Origin: Asticcacaulis excentricus CB 48
GTDB taxonomy: Bacteria; Pseudomonadota; Alphaproteobacteria; Caulobacterales; Caulobacteraceae
Assembly (NCBI RefSeq): GCF_000175215.2
Contig: NC_014816.1
Coordinates: 865,001-929,000, forward strand
Direction of reading: 5' to 3'
Length of the DNA: 64,000 bases
How positions within the stretch are numbered: the first letter of the stretch is position 1; every line of letters starts with the position of its first letter. The translations under genes and the position numbers were made by a program. Positions 56,745 to 64,000 of the stretch are shown here, one piece after another. A model generated the notes under the pieces. It was given only the letters and a program-made list of their open reading frames with translations. It searched no databases and had not been told where the DNA came from.

Positions 56745-58370
56745 CTATTGATCATCGTCAGGGGCGGCAAGCGGTGAGCCAAGCGGATGCCCCGACACCG
56801 GATCACGCGGGGCGCGTTGGAAGCCGTAACCCCGGAACAAGGTAAAGTCGCGCGTGCGCTTATGATCCAGCGTGATTTTGAGCGACTCGCCCGGGCCGGC
56901 AGTGGCAAAGTCTCGGCGAATATCCGGTATAAAGCCGTCGACATAGGAGACGATCAGAACATTCTGACCCGTTTCGGCAGTCAGTGGAGTTTCGGTCTCC
57001 GCTTGTGACTTGGGATGGGCCTCGCGCACCCAGGCCTTGAGCGGTACGTCGGGGTTGGCTGTGAACCAGTCACGGCCATAATAGGCCAAGGCATTGTAGA
57101 CATTGCGGTTATCGACGGCGATTGCGGTGGGCCGGACGCCGCTTTGCGCCTTCGCGGTGACGGCGTGGGAAAGGGTGTCCCAACCGCGCGCGCGCTTCAC
57201 CATATTCCCAAGTCCCAGCGCGCGGGTCAGGTCCTCAGAGACGGCCCCCAGCATAAAGACCCCCATAATGGCGACCTGAATGAACAGGCCGATCCCCAGC
57301 GCCGACCGCCACAATTTGTGTGACCGGATAGCCACACTGAAGCCCGTGACGACAAGGGCCGAGACGAGCAAGCTGGCTGGCACATAGGCCGAAGCAGCCC
57401 AGTTGGCATTAGCGCGCGACAAGAAAGCCTGGACGCTGACGAAGATCAGAGGGGGGAGGGTGAGGCAAGCCAGGCCGATCAGAGAGCTGCGCTTGGCCGG
57501 ATCGATTTCGCTGTGCAGTATTTCCCCGCGTGGCCGCAAAAGTCCTGCTAAGCCGAGCAGCATCAAGACGGTCGGTACGGGACCAAAGACACCTAGTTGG
57601 TCGCGCCAGAAGCGCATCAGGGAGGTCGGGTTAAACAGTTTGCCCCAATGCCAGTTGGCATTGTCGGCGGTGTGCGACACGGTCTGAAAGCCGTGCGTGG
57701 CATTCCAGTATAGGTTCGGAGACATCAGCAGGGCAAAAGCCCCGGCGAACAGAGCCAGGCTGCGCAGGTTCCAGCTACGCCGCACCGAGGGCACGAGCAC
57801 GGCATGTGCGGCCGCCCCGATCAGGAAGTACAGGCAGGCGTACTTGCTCAGGAAGGCGGCCCCGAACGCGACCCCCATCCCCAGAGCGGCCTTGAGGCGC
57901 AACCGTTCCGAGTTTTCGGTTATGAAAACACAGTAAAAATAGAGTGTTGCTGACAGGAAAAACATCAGCGGCGCATCGGTGGAAATTACAGCTGATGACA
58001 GCACAACCCCCGGCATCAGACTGTATATAATGGCAGCGCACAGACCGGTGGCCTCATTAAACAGCCGTTGACCGGCGCCCCACAGGCAAAGCGCGGCGCC
58101 CAGATGTAGAAAAGGCGCAAATAGCCGCACAAAGGGTTCGGCATCCGACCCCAGTGTGGATAGATGGATCAGCCATGCGATCATCGGCGGCTTCGAATAG
58201 TAGCCAAAGTCTAGTTGCCGCGACCACAGCCAGTACTGCGCTTCATCCGGATAGAGATTGGTGTAGGTACTAAACAGAAGCGCGACGCGCACCAAAAACA
58301 ACAGCCCTAGCCCCCACAGAACATAACGTGCCGTGGCGGAAAGGGGGGCGGGTGAGGCAGGCTGAGGCAT
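56745..58370 (-). CDS. GT39/ArnT-like membrane glycosyltransferase (second copy)
   Basis: 541 residues with about 11 hydrophobic segments. The first periplasmic loop contains TNLYPDEAQYWLWSRQLDFG with the Asp-Glu site near residue 38, and YSKPPMIAWLIHLST follows, the pattern of PMT/ArnT-type enzymes. It is not a close copy of the protein at 19.7-21.4 kb, though the architecture is the same. It transfers a lipid-linked sugar to a periplasmic acceptor. It is alone here, convergent with the OmpA gene and divergent from a TonB receptor. Confidence 0.85.
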   Translation of the reverse strand: MPQPASPAPLSATARYVLWGLGLLFLVRVALLFSTYTNLYPDEAQYWLWSRQLDFGYYSKPPMIAWLIHLSTLGSDAEPFVRLFAPFLHLGAALCLWGAGQRLFNEATGLCAAIIYSLMPGVVLSSAVISTDAPLMFFLSATLYFYCVFITENSERLRLKAALGMGVAFGAAFLSKYACLYFLIGAAAHAVLVPSVRRSWNLRSLALFAGAFALLMSPNLYWNATHGFQTVSHTADNANWHWGKLFNPTSLMRFWRDQLGVFGPVPTVLMLLGLAGLLRPRGEILHSEIDPAKRSSLIGLACLTLPPLIFVSVQAFLSRANANWAASAYVPASLLVSALVVTGFSVAIRSHKLWRSALGIGLFIQVAIMGVFMLGAVSEDLTRALGLGNMVKRARGWDTLSHAVTAKAQSGVRPTAIAVDNRNVYNALAYYGRDWFTANPDVPLKAWVREAHPKSQAETETPLTAETGQNVLIVSYVDGFIPDIRRDFATAGPGESLKITLDHKRTRDFTLFRGYGFQRAPRDPVSGHPLGSPLAAPDDDQ

Positions 58371-58742
58371 GGAGAAAAGTCGCTTGCGGAAGAGAATCTT
58401 GAGCGGTGCGCCATCGCATCACCGCTCAAAAGAGGAGGACTGAGGCGCGTTCCGCGTTGAATGACACGCCCGCGCCCGATGCGCAAACACGAATGGTTAC
58501 GGACTGTGTCGTATAATTGCCTTTGGCTGACATAAACTGTGGCAATTTAAGCGCAGATCGTTCCGCCTGTCACAATTGTCATCAAACCTTCGCACTTTTG
58601 GCTCAAAAAGCGGCACAAAAGCGGCTAAAGGTGTCTACCGACCTAAACGTTTAAGTGATGGTGCTTGAAAACGGGCATGGGCGTGATCCGCGTCACAGCG
58701 CCGCTTTTCTATTTTGTGAACCTGGAGAGGGGATACTCCGAT
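58371..58742. other. Divergent upstream region of GT39 and TonB receptor genes
   Basis: 372 bp, no gene. The bases before the receptor include GAGAGGGGATA (58725-58735), its ribosome site, and a CTAAACGTTTAAG partial palindrome at 58643-58655. No Fur-like or CtrA full site was found. An open frame starting with TTG at 58665 is probably leader sequence. Confidence 0.4.
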
Positions 58743-61220
58743 ATGAAAATGAACAAGTGGATTCTGGCCGGTACGGCCCTGACGGGCGCTTTTACCGCCC
58801 ATGGCGCTTTCGCTCAATCGACCGCTTCGCAAGAAGTTGATAAAGTCACAGAGGTTGTCGTCACTGGTCAGCGTAACGTGGGCTCTACGAAGCGCGAGCG
58901 AGGCACCAAGGCAAAGACGACTATTGGTCAGGATTACCTCTCTCAGTCATCATCGGGCCAAACCTTTGCTGACGCACTGAACCTTGTTCCGGGTTATAAC
59001 TTCACCAACAACGATGCCTATGGCTCTTCGGGCGGTGAAATCATGATGCGCGGTCTTGACAGCGCCCGCATCTCGCTGGCCGTCGACGGCATCCAGCTTA
59101 ATGACTCTGGTAACTATGCCATCTACACCAACCAAATGATCGAAAGCGAGCTGTTGTGTTCGGCTTCGGTTCAAACCGGCGCTACCGACGTTGACTCGAT
59201 CTCCGCTTCGGCAACGGGCGGTACGGTAAACGTTTCGACCTGTAATCCGGAGACCGTCATGGGCGGTGTGGTGAAGGTCGCCGTCGGTCAGGAAAATCAC
59301 AAGAGCGGTTTCCTGCGCTTTGATACCGGCAAGTTCGGTCCTTGGGGCACGACGGCTTACGTTGCTTACACCGGCGCGTACACCGATACTTGGACGGTTG
59401 AGACTCCTGATAATCTGCGTCTTCAAAAGAACCAGTACAACGCCATGATCCACCAAAATGTGGGTGATAACGGCTCGTTTATCAGCATGGCTCTGCACTG
59501 GAATGAAAACCGCAACCATTTCATCGGCACTCAAAGCAAGACGCAGATCGCAACCCGCGGGTATGGCGTCTCGACGAGCAATCTGGCATCGGTTAACCCG
59601 TCTGATACGGGCAACATCCGCATCAAGTCAAAGTGGGTCCTCAGCGATAAACTGACACTGACGGTTGACCCTTCATTTCAGTATGTTCTGGCTCTCGGTG
59701 GCTCTACGGGCAGTCTCTCTGAGAGCAGCCCACAGCTTATCGGTTCTCGCGTGGGTGACACTACGGTCCTGAAACTTAGCGGTACGACGCGGTATTTCGA
59801 TACGAATGGCAACAATACGCTCGATACACTCAGCATTTATCGCCCGAACATCACCAATACGCATCGCTACGGTCTTCAGTCCGGTTTAATTTACCGTTTC
59901 ACTGATACTCAACTGGTCCGCTTCAATGCGTCGTTTGATCGTGCCAATCACCGTCAGACGGGTGAGGCCACCTTGCTTGACGCAAATGGTGCTCCGATTG
60001 ACCTGTTTGCTGGTAAGGAAAACACGTCGTTGCGCATTAAGACGGCCGATGGTTTCCACTTCCGCCGCCGTGACCGTTTCTCAAAAGCGAATGTCGACGT
60101 GTTCTCCATCGAATATTCGGGCAGATTCTTCGATGAGAAGCTGTTCGTGTCGCTGGGTCTACGCAATCAGAAGCTGGAGCGTGAGCTAAACCAGTTCTGC
60201 TACACGCAAGTGAATACCAACGGTTCGATCAACCCCTACTGCTCGACCCAGAACTGGACGTCTCAAAAGACGACGGCTGACGGGAAGTATAAGGTCGTGA
60301 CCTTGCAACAACAAGGCACCCCGTCGACGATCCAATACATCGCGCCCTATTCGAACTCGATTTCGTTCGAAAAGACCATGCCGAACATTGGCTTGACGTG
60401 GAACTTTGAAAATGGCGGTCAGGTCTTTGCGACCTACGCAGAGTCTCTGTCATCGCCGCGCACCGACGCTCTTTATGACGTCGATTACGATGCCGCCAGC
60501 AACAGCGTGAAGATCCGTAATCCGAACCCGGAAACCTCCGAGACTGTTGAAGTTGGATATCGCTACACCACCGCAAACTTCAATGCGACGGCTACGGCCT
60601 TCTCTTCATTGGATAAAGACCGTCTGGTCGAAGCCTTTGTGCAGGACGATCCGAACGATGTCGGTTACTCGGCATTTACCAATATCGGCAAGGTGAAGCG
60701 TAACGGTTACGAACTGAGCAGCAACTATCGCCCGGTCCCGAACCTTATCTTGAACGCTGGCCTGACTTATACCGACACTGAACTGCAACAGGATATCCCT
60801 AACGGCTTCCGCAACGGCGTTCAGCGTCTTCTCCCGACCAAGGGCAAGGCTCTGACCGGTATGCCTAAGTGGATGTGGACGGCTGGTGTGGACTTCGATC
60901 CAACCGACAAGTTGAGCATCAATCTAAATGCCAAATATGTGGGTGACCGCTTCTACACCTACGTAAACGATGAAGTGGCTCCGCGTTATATCCTGTGGAA
61001 TGCTTCGGCTCGTTACGATCTACCGTTCTTCAAAGACGGCACCTACGTTCAGTTGAACGTAGTGAACCTGTTCGATGAACAATACCTAGCCGGTACTGGG
61101 TATCAGAACACGGCGCGCGGCTTGACCGATAACGCCGGTGGTACGGTCAGTGCTTCGACCATCTTCTATCAGCAAGGTGCACCGCGTACGGTTAGCATCG
61201 CGCTGCGGACCAAGTTCTAA
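58743..61220 (+). CDS. TonB-dependent receptor (large, unknown ligand)
   Basis: 825 residues. Signal peptide MKMNKWILAGTALTGAFTAH ending AFAQ, TonB-box-like EVVVTGQRNVG, plug (DALNLVPGYNFTNNDAYGSS, GEIMMRGLDSARISLAVDGI near 100) and a barrel ending VSIALRTKF with the terminal Phe. Two Cys pairs are seen, one in the plug (LLCSAS and VSTCNPE) and one in a late loop (QFCYTQV and NPYCST), so disulfides are possible. Family plug motifs resemble catecholate/vitamin or general TBDRs; ligand not evident. The downstream aguA/aguB genes lie after a strong terminator, so a link to agmatine is not required. Confidence 0.9.
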   Translation: MKMNKWILAGTALTGAFTAHGAFAQSTASQEVDKVTEVVVTGQRNVGSTKRERGTKAKTTIGQDYLSQSSSGQTFADALNLVPGYNFTNNDAYGSSGGEIMMRGLDSARISLAVDGIQLNDSGNYAIYTNQMIESELLCSASVQTGATDVDSISASATGGTVNVSTCNPETVMGGVVKVAVGQENHKSGFLRFDTGKFGPWGTTAYVAYTGAYTDTWTVETPDNLRLQKNQYNAMIHQNVGDNGSFISMALHWNENRNHFIGTQSKTQIATRGYGVSTSNLASVNPSDTGNIRIKSKWVLSDKLTLTVDPSFQYVLALGGSTGSLSESSPQLIGSRVGDTTVLKLSGTTRYFDTNGNNTLDTLSIYRPNITNTHRYGLQSGLIYRFTDTQLVRFNASFDRANHRQTGEATLLDANGAPIDLFAGKENTSLRIKTADGFHFRRRDRFSKANVDVFSIEYSGRFFDEKLFVSLGLRNQKLERELNQFCYTQVNTNGSINPYCSTQNWTSQKTTADGKYKVVTLQQQGTPSTIQYIAPYSNSISFEKTMPNIGLTWNFENGGQVFATYAESLSSPRTDALYDVDYDAASNSVKIRNPNPETSETVEVGYRYTTANFNATATAFSSLDKDRLVEAFVQDDPNDVGYSAFTNIGKVKRNGYELSSNYRPVPNLILNAGLTYTDTELQQDIPNGFRNGVQRLLPTKGKALTGMPKWMWTAGVDFDPTDKLSINLNAKYVGDRFYTYVNDEVAPRYILWNASARYDLPFFKDGTYVQLNVVNLFDEQYLAGTGYQNTARGLTDNAGGTVSASTIFYQQGAPRTVSIALRTKF

Positions 61221-61244
61221 GACCGGACACGGTTTGGTGAACAC

Positions 61245-61279
61245 AAGCGGCTCTCCGGATACGGAGGGCCGCTTTTTTT
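61245..61279 (+). terminator. Terminator after the TonB-receptor gene
   Basis: AAGCGGCTCTCCG (61245-61257) and CGGAGGGCCGCTT (61262-61274) pair with one G-T around GATA, and are followed by a run of T. Confidence 0.9.
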
Positions 61280-61382
61280 GTGTCGCATTCTGCGACCTGT
61301 CGTCACGGAAAGGCATGGCCAAAACGGTTGACGCTGTGTAAAAGGTCCGCAATTCACGTTTCGCTTTTTTCCGGGGTCCGGC

Positions 61383-62429
61383 ATGAGCCAAAATCCGAAC
61401 CTTTCCCGCATCGTTCCCGCTGAGTGGGAGCCGCACAAGGTCATGTGGGTTGGTTTTCCCAGCCACGAAAACCTGTGGCAGGAAGATCTGATTGAGGCTC
61501 AGGCCGAGGTGGCGTCGCTGGTGCGCGTACTGGCCGAAGCCGGCGATGAGCACGTCAAGCTGATGGTGATGGGCGAGGCGGCGCGTAAGGCGGCACAGTC
61601 GCTGTTATCCGACGTGAAAAAGGTCGAGATCATCGAGGGGCGTTTCGGAGACATCTGGTTCCGCGACACCGGCCCTATCTACGTCAATGTTGAAGACGCG
61701 CAGGATCGTCATGCGGCTCTGCCCGTGGCCTTCCTCAACAATGGCTGGGGCGGCAAGTATCACCTGAAGTACGACGATCAGGTCGCTGCTCAGGTGGCCG
61801 AACACGACGGCTACGTGTCGGAAACGCAAGAGTTTGTGCTCGAAGGCGGCTCGCTTGAGCACGACGGGTTCGGTACCGTCCTTACCACGCGCCAGTGTCT
61901 GCTCAACCCCAATCGCAACCCCGACTGGACGCAGTCGATGGCCGAACGGGCGCTTCAGGACGCGCTGGGGGCGCGCAAGATCATCTGGCTCGACGATGGG
62001 TTGCTCAACGACCATACGGATGGTCATATCGACAATCTGGCGCGTTTCGTGGCGCCGGGCGTGGTGGTTTGCCCCGTGGGCTATGGCGCCGATGACCCCA
62101 ATGCCGACCTCTATAATGCGGTGGCGAAAACCCTCAGCCAGCAGACCGACGCGCGCGGCGTAAAGCTTCAGGTGGTGCGTATTCCCTCGCCGGGCCGCAC
62201 GGTGGATGAAGACGGCGAAATCATCCCGGCCTCGCACATGAATTTCCTGATCGCCAATGATTGCGTCATCGTGCCGGTCTATAACGAAAGGCCGGGCGAA
62301 ATGGCGGTTGAGGCGTTACAAACCTTATTTGCCGAACGTCAGGTGTTTGGCCTGCCGTCGAACGCCATCCTGACCGGAGGTGGCTCCTTCCATTGCATCA
62401 GTCAGCAAGTACCCTATATCAAGGGCTGA
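61383..62429 (+). CDS. aguA: Agmatine deiminase
   Basis: 348 residues. It hydrolyses agmatine to N-carbamoylputrescine and ammonia. The start RIVPAEWEPHKVMWVGFPSH is the family opening. Further blocks are FGDIWFRDTGPIYV near 96 (Asp/Arg), EGGSLEHDGFGTVLTTRQCL near 152, NDHTDGHIDNLARFV near 208 (catalytic His/Asp) and the nucleophile Cys in GGGSFHCISQQVPY near 337. The product is used by the next gene, 23 bp downstream. The pair forms the agmatine route to putrescine. Confidence 0.95.
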   Translation: MSQNPNLSRIVPAEWEPHKVMWVGFPSHENLWQEDLIEAQAEVASLVRVLAEAGDEHVKLMVMGEAARKAAQSLLSDVKKVEIIEGRFGDIWFRDTGPIYVNVEDAQDRHAALPVAFLNNGWGGKYHLKYDDQVAAQVAEHDGYVSETQEFVLEGGSLEHDGFGTVLTTRQCLLNPNRNPDWTQSMAERALQDALGARKIIWLDDGLLNDHTDGHIDNLARFVAPGVVVCPVGYGADDPNADLYNAVAKTLSQQTDARGVKLQVVRIPSPGRTVDEDGEIIPASHMNFLIANDCVIVPVYNERPGEMAVEALQTLFAERQVFGLPSNAILTGGGSFHCISQQVPYIKG

Positions 62430-62452
62430 CTTCCGTATCCAAAGGTAATGAT

Positions 62453-63337
62453 ATGACCCGGACCGTTTCCGTAGCGGCGCTGCAAACAGCCTATGGCGCC
62501 GATATGGCCGCGAACATCGCCAAAACCGAAGCGCTGGTTCGCGAGGCGGCGGCCAAAGGCGCGCAAATCATACTGCCGTCAGAGCTGTTTCAGGGTGAGT
62601 ATTTCTGCGTTAGTCAGGAAGAACGCTGGTTTGCAACGGCCTTCGCGTGGCGCAGCCATCCGTGCGTCCTTGCCATGCAAAAGCTGGCGGCCGAGCTGAA
62701 TGTCGTCATCCCCACCTCGATATACGAGAAAGAAGGTCCGCACTATTTCAACTCGATGGTGATGATCGACGCAGGCGGTGAACTCTTGGGCGTTTATCGC
62801 AAGAGCCATATCCCTGACGGCCCCGGCTATCAGGAAAAATACTATTTCCGTCCGGGAGATACGGGCTTCAAGGTGTGGGATACCCAGTTCGCCCGCGTTG
62901 GTGTCGGTATCTGCTGGGATCAGTGGTATCCTGAAGCGGCGCGCGCCATGGCGCTGCTGGGGGCGGAGATTTTGTTCTATCCGACCGCCATCGGTTCCGA
63001 ACCGCACGATGCCGAACTGGATACGGCGGCCCCATGGCAGCGCGTCATGCAAGGTCACGCCGTCGCCAATGTCATCCCGGTCGTCGCCTCCAACCGCATC
63101 GGCACCGAAAGCCTGATTTCGCCGCAAAACGGCTGCGGTCAGACCTTCTATGGTCACAGCTTCATCGCCAACCACCGTGGCGATAAGGTGGCGGAGTACG
63201 GCAAGGGTGAGGAGGGCGTTCTGGTGGCTGACTTTGACCTCGACTACTTGAATACGCACCGCGCCGCCTGGGGCTTCTTCCGCGACCGCCGTACGGATCT
63301 TTACGGCGCACTGGCCGGCCCGCGTCCGGCGCTTTAA
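62453..63337 (+). CDS. aguB: N-carbamoylputrescine amidase
   Basis: 294 residues of the nitrilase superfamily. It hydrolyses N-carbamoylputrescine to putrescine, CO2 and ammonia. The triad is visible: Glu in ILPSELFQGEYF near residue 42, Lys in GVYRKSHIPDGPGYQEKYYF near 116, and Cys in GVGICWDQWYPEAARAMAL near 152. GPGYQEKYYFRPGD is characteristic of AguB. AAAGG precedes ATG 62453. The stop lies within the end of a 55-residue gene on the other strand (4-bp overlap). Confidence 0.95.
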   Translation: MTRTVSVAALQTAYGADMAANIAKTEALVREAAAKGAQIILPSELFQGEYFCVSQEERWFATAFAWRSHPCVLAMQKLAAELNVVIPTSIYEKEGPHYFNSMVMIDAGGELLGVYRKSHIPDGPGYQEKYYFRPGDTGFKVWDTQFARVGVGICWDQWYPEAARAMALLGAEILFYPTAIGSEPHDAELDTAAPWQRVMQGHAVANVIPVVASNRIGTESLISPQNGCGQTFYGHSFIANHRGDKVAEYGKGEEGVLVADFDLDYLNTHRAAWGFFRDRRTDLYGALAGPRPAL

Positions 63338-63501
63338 CCGAACATACCGATCAGTAACTCGTAGGCATAGAGGCTGAACCCGGCCAGACCGACCACGGAG
63401 AGCACCAGTGCGCTCCATTCGGCAGCGTTGCGCGCCGTGCAGACGGGCTGACCCGGTGCGGTGCGGTCGCGGCTATACGGGGTATGAGAGGTATCGTCCA
63501 T
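63334..63501 (-). CDS. 55-residue single-span membrane protein
   Basis: Not an obvious gene in a length-based search. ATG 63501 opens MDDTSHTPYSRDRTAPGQPV, then CTARNAAEWSALVLSVVGLA and GFSLYAYELLIGMFG, and a TAA. A polar, charged N-terminus of about 28 residues and one C-terminal helix suggest an N-in inner-membrane protein. The upstream bases on its strand contain AAAAGGTG at a sensible distance. It ends in a 4-bp overlap with aguB, convergent, and is preceded by its own 145-bp intergenic region. I do not recognise a family. Confidence 0.6.
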   Translation of the reverse strand: MDDTSHTPYSRDRTAPGQPVCTARNAAEWSALVLSVVGLAGFSLYAYELLIGMFG

Positions 63502-63646
63502 GACAATTCACCTTTTTGTCCGAGCTTGTGCGCTTCTGTATAAGGCCGAAACATGGGGGTGAACGGCCTTTGTAAGTGCGCAATAAGCCCTTACATTCCC
63601 CATCGCCTTGTGCCTATTCTACCCGGATAGCGTTAAGAGGCTGGAT

Positions 63647-64000
63647 ATGAAGATACGTAAGGCGGGCGTGGCGTGCGCGGTGATGATTCTGATGGCAGGA
63701 GCTGCGCAGGCAGCTACCGTGGCCGTGAAGGCCGACCGTCTAATTGAGGTCGAAACCGGGAGATTAATTGAGCAGCCGCTGGTAATTGTCACCGATGGCC
63801 GCATTACCGCTGTGGGCAGCGCCCTAACGATGAAGCCGCCAGCTGGGGCTGATTATATTGATCTGCCCGGCGTGACGTTGCTGCCCGGCCTGATTGATAT
63901 GCACGTCCATCTCGACAACAGCCCGGAATATGGCGGCTACAGTGGCCTGTCGCACACGGATCGCTTCTGGGCCTTTGTCGCGGCGGCCAATGCCGAAAAG
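63647..64000 (+). CDS. Amidohydrolase (imidazolonepropionase-like), 3' end outside window
   Basis: 118 codons are visible to the last base of the window. A signal peptide KAGVACAVMILMAGAAQAAT marks an exported protein. The mature part starts with the small beta domain VAVKADRLIEVETGRLIEQP, continues ITAVGSALTMKPPAGADYID and reaches the metal-binding LPGLIDMHVHLDNSPEYGGY, the HxH of the amidohydrolase superfamily. Such exported members act as dipeptidases or Xaa-Pro-type hydrolases. The rest cannot be judged. Confidence 0.85.
   Translation, partial: MKIRKAGVACAVMILMAGAAQAATVAVKADRLIEVETGRLIEQPLVIVTDGRITAVGSALTMKPPAGADYIDLPGVTLLPGLIDMHVHLDNSPEYGGYSGLSHTDRFWAFVAAANAEK

Noticed and set aside
58665..58742. 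Longer N-terminus of the TonB receptor from TTG
   Set aside because: The ATG at 58743 starts a normal signal peptide and follows GAGAGGGGATA. The extra 26 residues would spoil the signal.

Overview
The window looks like a chromosomal segment of a stalked or related alphaproteobacterium of the order Caulobacterales, most likely Asticcacaulis or a close relative. This is inferred from gene content, not from a database search. The signs are GC-rich coding sequence with many antisense shadow frames, a Caulobacter-type flagellar operon flgF-flgG-flgA-flgH behind a near-perfect sigma-54 promoter, a canonical CtrA box (TTAA-N7-TTAA) upstream of an OmpA-family gene, several TonB-dependent receptors, and polyhydroxybutyrate genes with PhaR. 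No plasmid, prophage or CRISPR locus is visible. Mobile DNA is limited to a decayed IS630-type transposase and a few palindromic intergenic repeats.

Layout. 1-4.7 kb: end of an S41 peptidase, a YegD-like Hsp70, and a Tat-exported phosphocholine-type phospholipase C. 5-9.1 kb: a polyamine ABC importer (potF, potH, potI, potG). 9.1-13.4 kb: IS630 remnant, fumC, and a large beta-helix-like membrane protein of unknown function. 13.4-14.5 kb: three tandem paralogous 24-25-residue membrane peptides not covered by ordinary gene calling, back to back with a guanidine-III riboswitch driving a sugE/gdx guanidinium exporter. 14.6-23.3 kb: MAPEG protein, ABC exporter, DUF1501/DUF1800 pair, and a divergent GT39/GT2 glycosyltransferase pair. 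23.4-26.5 kb: phaR, phaA, phaB. 26.7-32.2 kb: DUF4908-like protein, gloB, methyltransferase, SixA-like phosphatase, pyrD, O-antigen ligase/polymerase. 32.3-35.4 kb: flagellar operon. 35.7-39.9 kb: DevBCA/MacAB-like exporter and an acyltransferase. 39.9-43.8 kb: NAD synthesis genes nadA-(orphan)-nadB-nadC. 44-49.7 kb: dps, arfB, GNAT, WecA/MraY-like transferase, aspartate aminotransferase, a lipoprotein and an EEP-domain protein. 49.7-50.4 kb: two truncated signalling genes joined head to head. 50.4-54.9 kb: Fur-box-flanked metal uptake cluster (EF-hand, DUF4198, TonB receptor, TonB) and tRNA-Ser(CGA). 55-64 kb: OmpA protein, a second GT39 protein, a TonB receptor, aguA-aguB, a 55-residue membrane protein, and the start of an amidohydrolase.

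Themes. Nitrogen-rich cations recur: agmatine is converted to putrescine by AguA/AguB, putrescine or a relative is imported by the pot system, and free guanidinium is sensed by the riboswitch and exported by Gdx. The envelope theme covers glycosyltransferases, O-antigen ligase, acyltransferase, OmpA and receptors. The strongest candidate for something undescribed is the 13,477-13,748 cluster of three homologous mini membrane peptides. Two further hidden small membrane ORFs (22,904-22,981 and 63,334-63,501) show that the region is rich in short proteins that routine calling misses.
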